Shown piece by piece: positions 38,285-40,622 of a stretch of 40,622 bases of DNA (the stretch's first letter is position 1; every line of letters starts with the position of its first letter). This DNA is from Acidiferrobacterales bacterium (GTDB taxonomy: Bacteria; Pseudomonadota; Gammaproteobacteria; Acidiferrobacterales; SZUA-150), in the NCBI GenBank assembly GCA_947258385.1, contig CAMYII010000089.1, forward strand, positions 1-40,622, given 5' to 3'. The notes under the pieces were generated by a model, which was not told the origin of the DNA, did no database searches, and worked only from the letters and a program-made list of their open reading frames with translations. Made by a program: the position numbers and the translations under genes.

Positions 38285-38770
38285 ATGTACACTCGTGCAG
38301 TCAAGACATTCTGGAAAGCCGCACTCGTGCTGAGCGGGGTGGCCATTTTTCGCCCCATTGCCGCCGCGGCAGACGCCCCGGAGAATTTCCAGGTGGTCGA
38401 CGGTGTGGCGATCTATCTGGGTGTGATGCCGGCGCAGATTCTCCAGGGCCACCCCATGGAGCACCCGGAAGCCAGGATGCATGGAGGTGTTCCGACCCGG
38501 GGCCACCGCGATCACGTGGTCGTGACCTTGTTTGATAACACCACCGGACAGCGCATCCAGGATGCGCAGGTGATCGGCAGCGCCACGGAGATTGGCTTAG
38601 GTAGCGACCAACAGAATCTCGAACCCATGCGCATTGCCGACAGCGTCACCTACGGCAATGACTTCGATATGCCGGGCAACAATATATACCACATGAAGGT
38701 GCAGATTCGCCGCCCCGATGTGCCGGGTACCGTTGAAGTACAGTTCACACATCGGCATTTCGACGACTGA
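38285..38770 (+). CDS. exported His/Met-containing protein of unknown function
   Basis: A 161-residue protein with a signal peptide (cleavage near AAA-AD). The mature part is rich in beta strands and contains ILQGHPMEHPEARMHGG, TRGHRDHVVV and FTHRHFDD, many His and Met that could bind copper. The size and pattern recall CopC/YtkA-like immunoglobulin folds, but I cannot assign a family. AGGAG precedes ATG. Close spacing to the membrane cytochrome suggests joint function. Confidence 0.7.
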   Translation: MYTRAVKTFWKAALVLSGVAIFRPIAAAADAPENFQVVDGVAIYLGVMPAQILQGHPMEHPEARMHGGVPTRGHRDHVVVTLFDNTTGQRIQDAQVIGSATEIGLGSDQQNLEPMRIADSVTYGNDFDMPGNNIYHMKVQIRRPDVPGTVEVQFTHRHFDD

Positions 38771-38900
38771 GCTACGTGCCCCTAAGACATGCCTCTTGAC
38801 GCCGTGGGGTTGTGGCGACGGACTATCAGGCACGTTGTGATCCACCCCACTGCCGAGTCTGAAATGTTTTGGCACGGGTGTTGAATGGGAGAACCTGACG

Positions 38901-40424
38901 ATGGTTATTACCGCGACTGAAGGCGTGGACTCACGCCCACCGCCTACTGTCCTTGTGATCTTCGGTGCCGGCGGGGACCTTGCGCAGCGCAAGCTGGTGC
39001 CTGCCCTGTGTGGTTTGTTGGCAGCGGGGCTACTGAATGAACGGTTTGCCATCGTCGGCGTGGACCGCATCGAACTCGAAGCGGAGGCGCTCGCTGCACG
39101 TTGGGTCAGCGCCATGCGTGAACAGCTGGGCGACGCATTCGAACCGCGCCACCAGCAGTGGCTGGAATCCAGGCTCTATTGCCTGCAAGGGGAGTTGCGC
39201 GACGCGGCGCTGTACCAGCGTCTCGCCAAAGTACTCGCGGAAGCGGATCGCGTCCAGGAGACGCAGGGCAATTACCTGTTCTATCTTGCGATTCCGCCGC
39301 GTCTGATCGGCGACGTCATACAGTGGCTTGGCGACGCTGGCCTGATGCGTGCTGCATCGGAGGCATGGCGCCGGGTGATTATCGAAAAGCCGTTCGGCCA
39401 TGATCTGGCATCGGCACGCGCGCTCAACCGTGATCTGTTGACCGTGCTGGACGAATCGCAGATCTACCGTATCGACCACTACCTGGGCAAGGAGACGGTG
39501 CAGAACATCCTCGTGTTCCGCTTCGCCAACGCCATCTTCGAACCCATCTGGAACCGGCGCTACGTGGATCATGTGCAGATCACGGTCGCCGAGCCGCAGG
39601 GTGTTGAGCGTCGTGCTGCCTATTACGAGGAGGCGGGGGCGCTGCGGGATATGGTGCCGAGCCATCTGTTCCAGTTGCTGGCGCTGATTGCCATGGAGCC
39701 ACCCAATTCCTTCGATGCCGATGCGGTGCGCGACGAGAAGTATAAATTATTGCGCGCGATTCAACTGCTGCGGCCGGAAGAGGTCTTAAGCCAGACGGTG
39801 CGCGCTCAGTATGGCAGCGGGGTGCTCGCCGAAGACCGCCGGGTTGTGGCGTATCGCGAGGAGCCCGGCGTTGCAACGGGCTCCCGTGTGGAAACCTACG
39901 CGGCGCTGCGTCTGATGGTGGACAACTGGCGCTGGGCCGATGTGCCGTTCTACCTGCGGACCGGCAAACGGCTGCCCCGCCGCCTGACGGAGATCGTCAT
40001 CCAGTTCAGACGGGTGCCCTTCGTCCTGTTTCGGCATACACCGGTGCAACACCTGCAGGCCAACCTGCTGGTAATTCGCATCCAGCCGAATGAAGGGATC
40101 TCGCTGCATTTCGGGGCCAAGGTGCCGGGCGTGCAACTGCAGCTCGGCGGCGTGAATATGCATTTCTGCAATGCGGACTACTTCGGCACTACCCCGGCCA
40201 CGGGTTATGAGACCCTGCTTCATGACTGTATGAATGGGGATGCGACCCTGTTCCGGCGCGCCGATAATGTGGAACTTGCCTGGGAGTTGCTCATGCCTGT
40301 GCTCGAGGCCTGGCATAACACGCCGACGCCGGCATTACCGGCTTACACGGCGGGTAGCTGGGGGCCGCAGGAAGCGGATGCCCTGCCGGCGCAGGATGGC
40401 CATCAGTGGCGCAATCCAGACTGA
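38901..40424 (+). CDS. zwf: glucose-6-phosphate 1-dehydrogenase
   Basis: A 507-residue enzyme that makes NADPH and 6-phosphogluconolactone from glucose 6-P. The nucleotide loop is [12 protein letters not shown], where the common Ser is Gly. [11 protein letters not shown] and the active-site motif [13 protein letters not shown] are intact. Length is normal. It sits in the metal island, 130 bp after the exported protein and upstream of a P-type ATPase start. NADPH from this step could support oxidative and metal stress defence; that link is inference. Confidence 0.95.
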   Translation: MVITATEGVDSRPPPTVLVIFGAGGDLAQRKLVPALCGLLAAGLLNERFAIVGVDRIELEAEALAARWVSAMREQLGDAFEPRHQQWLESRLYCLQGELRDAALYQRLAKVLAEADRVQETQGNYLFYLAIPPRLIGDVIQWLGDAGLMRAASEAWRRVIIEKPFGHDLASARALNRDLLTVLDESQIYRIDHYLGKETVQNILVFRFANAIFEPIWNRRYVDHVQITVAEPQGVERRAAYYEEAGALRDMVPSHLFQLLALIAMEPPNSFDADAVRDEKYKLLRAIQLLRPEEVLSQTVRAQYGSGVLAEDRRVVAYREEPGVATGSRVETYAALRLMVDNWRWADVPFYLRTGKRLPRRLTEIVIQFRRVPFVLFRHTPVQHLQANLLVIRIQPNEGISLHFGAKVPGVQLQLGGVNMHFCNADYFGTTPATGYETLLHDCMNGDATLFRRADNVELAWELLMPVLEAWHNTPTPALPAYTAGSWGPQEADALPAQDGHQWRNPD

Positions 40425-40480
40425 ACGATGATTTATGACGCTCAGGCAGCTGAGCAACCTTTATCTTGAGGGAGCGAGCC

Positions 40481-40622
40481 ATGAAGACCAGTATCATTGA
40501 TGTGGGCGGGTTGGTGTCGGCGCTGAGCGCCCGCGGTGTGGAGAAGCAGCTTGAAAAACTGACCGGCGTGAAAAAAGCCGAGGTCAACTATGTCGCCGGC
40601 AGCGCGACGGTGGTCTATGACG
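40481..40622 (+). CDS. N-terminus of a heavy-metal P-type ATPase, cut by window edge
   Basis: The first 47 residues form an HMA-like fold (VEKQLEKLTGVKKAEVNYVA, then ATVVYD). The metal-binding CxxC is replaced by S13-A-L-S16 in GGLVSALS. Such degenerate HMA domains occur at the start of some copper ATPases, hence the call. GAGGGAG precedes ATG. The rest lies beyond the right edge. Confidence 0.65.
   Translation, partial: MKTSIIDVGGLVSALSARGVEKQLEKLTGVKKAEVNYVAGSATVVYD

Noticed and set aside
38814-38850. TTGACG upstream of zwf as a fourth MerR-type site
   Set aside because: The spacer lacks the A(C/T)AG(C/G)C block and a TA-start -10 at 20 bp.

Overview
The window looks like a chromosomal segment of a GC-rich, chemolithotrophic gammaproteobacterium. 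The reasons are the rpe-gph-trpE order known from gammaproteobacteria, a trp leader peptide with tandem Trp codons, several periplasmic or outer-membrane c-type cytochromes (one Cyc2-like), and Tat-exported ferredoxin-type proteins. No rRNA, tRNA, CRISPR array, transposase or integrase was seen, and species cannot be fixed from the sequence alone.

Region 1 (1-5.6 kb) is redox and envelope. It holds the end of a multiheme cytochrome, a secreted repeat protein probably folding as a beta-propeller, a fused monoheme cytochrome/outer-membrane barrel resembling Cyc2 iron oxidases, and a convergent secreted FG-GAP-type protein. Region 2 (5.9-16.1 kb) is housekeeping: a small RIO/Kdo-like kinase, rpe, gph, a trp leader, trpE, trpG, trpD, trpC, an OsmC protein, a DUF885 protein, a VOC protein and a small outer-membrane barrel. 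Spacers in the rpe-to-osmC run carry repeats: inverted-repeat elements after rpe and trpE, and two arrays of exactly seven TTGTAAC heptamers before trpD and before the OsmC gene. A 0.7 kb stretch without a supportable gene follows.

Region 3 (16.8 kb to the right edge) is an accessory-looking metal and stress island. It has a 5'-truncated P-type ATPase, a complete copper-type P1B ATPase (YHS plus two CPMHP metal-binding modules), a Met-rich periplasmic protein, and the start of a third ATPase at the right edge. Small membrane and metal-binding proteins recur: five YHS domains, two DUF5676 proteins, a DUF2933 protein and a relative, and two isoprenylcysteine-methyltransferase-like proteins. Interleaved are central-carbon and redox enzymes (glutamate dehydrogenase, a Cys-tailed flavoprotein, glucan phosphorylase, phosphoketolase, glucose-6-phosphate dehydrogenase), an FtsH protease, a DsrO-like ferredoxin and a membrane cytochrome c.

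Three promoter-like sites in the island share TTGAC(A/C), a 20-bp spacer and an A(C/T)AG(C/G)C block in the same register, the geometry of MerR-family metal-regulated promoters. They lie before the copper ATPase, before the YHS/DUF5676/glgP group and before the SAP/DUF2933/DUF5676 group. This suggests the island is a metal-responsive regulon coupling metal efflux and trafficking to NADPH and acetyl-phosphate supply. That coupling is inference. Two small genes of the island (SAP and CBS) carry apparent frameshifts, so either decay or base-call error is present there.
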